DNA from: Clostridia bacterium
GTDB lineage: Bacteria > Bacillota > Clostridia > TANB77 > CAG-508
Direction of reading: 5' to 3'
Assembly: GCA_900754085.1 (NCBI GenBank)
Contig: CAAEBO010000005.1
Location: 1-58,390 of the forward strand
DNA length: 58,390 nt
In this document: in pieces, positions 58,226 to 58,390 of the stretch
How the letters are laid out: each line of letters starts with the position of its first letter
Numbering within the stretch: position 1 is the first letter of the stretch
Notes under the pieces: model-generated
What the model saw: only the letters and a program-made list of their open reading frames with translations
Told to the model about the DNA's origin: nothing
Databases searched by the model: none
Program-made: the position numbers and the translations under genes

Positions 58226-58390
58226 ATGAAAAAGAAAATTTATATTATAGTTGCGACTATAATAATTATTATTTCAATTTTACTAATTGGTATGATATTT
58301 AATGTTATTAGAAACAATTCTATTATGAAAAAAACTTACGAAAGTAGTAAAGAACTTAATAATTCTATAAAAAATTATTATTATGAAAAA
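58226..58390 (+). CDS. Membrane-anchored protein, N-terminal part (runs off the window)
   Basis: From ATG 58226, after AAAGGAGGATTGATACT, the frame is open to the window end. It gives a charged start (MKKK), a long hydrophobic segment (residues 5-29), then a hydrophilic part (NNSIMKKTYESSKELNNS). This fits a signal anchor or signal peptide of a secreted protein. The rest is outside the window. Confidence 0.6.
   Translation, partial: MKKKIYIIVATIIIIISILLIGMIFNVIRNNSIMKKTYESSKELNNSIKNYYYEK

Overview
The window is very AT-rich DNA with strong AGGAGG-type ribosome binding sites, sigma-A promoters, standard TGA stops, an [FeFe] hydrogenase operon, a Spo0A C-terminal-like domain and a Gram-positive style fatty-acid synthesis (FAS) cluster. 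Together these suggest an anaerobic, probably gut-associated and possibly uncultured member of the Clostridia (Bacillota). Nothing in the window fixes a genus.

Layout. 1-2632 is the right end of a prophage: tail collar protein tail, holin, M23 endolysin, then a membrane protein / Panacea pair that looks like a toxin-antitoxin moron. 2851-9348 is a FAS operon (fabH, fabD, fabG, fabF, accB, fabZ, accC), interrupted between accB and fabZ by a REP-like hairpin. 9594-15418 holds a COG2509 flavoprotein, a MazG-like protein, a GNAT-HD fusion, two Nudix hydrolases and an ASCH protein.

15627-40135 is a foreign element of about 24.5 kb bounded by 66-bp imperfect direct repeats. Its backbone is a tyrosine integrase, an excisionase-like protein, a replisome-organizer/DnaC pair, a ParB-like protein, a MobP relaxase with an oriT-like palindrome region, and a TnpV-like protein. 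No type IV secretion genes are visible, so it looks like an integrative mobilizable element. Most of its cargo resembles antiphage defence: an ApeA-like HEPN protein with a DUF6076 zinc-finger partner; a run of Nudix, DUF3427-DUF3883, two MazG-type enzymes, two small DNA-binding-like proteins and a nuclease-DUF2075 ATPase; an ATP-grasp enzyme overlapping a 67-codon peptide gene and followed by a membrane protein (a graspetide-like module); a 1572-residue SMEK-STAND NTPase; a Fic enzyme with a repeated operator-like motif; and a reverse transcriptase followed by an Abi_Ymh (TIGR02391) protein. The graspetide-like module and the nucleotide-metabolism module are the best candidates for an undescribed system.

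40414-43129 has a frameshifted uracil-DNA-glycosylase-like gene, a DUF2752 protein and two tandem DUF4190 proteins. 43646-47789 encodes a three-subunit bifurcating-type [FeFe] hydrogenase. 48021-48508 is a RelB-type antitoxin with a frameshifted RelE toxin. 48739-51174 resumes FAS (accD, accA, fabI). The two FAS halves, about 39 kb apart, carry closely similar 18-bp motifs upstream, which suggests one regulon split by insertion or rearrangement. 51324-58390 holds a MYG1 protein, a metallophosphoesterase, tRNA-Leu, tRNA-His and tRNA-Gln, two IS200-type elements (one intact, one frameshifted), a stand-alone Spo0A-C-like protein and small secreted or membrane proteins.
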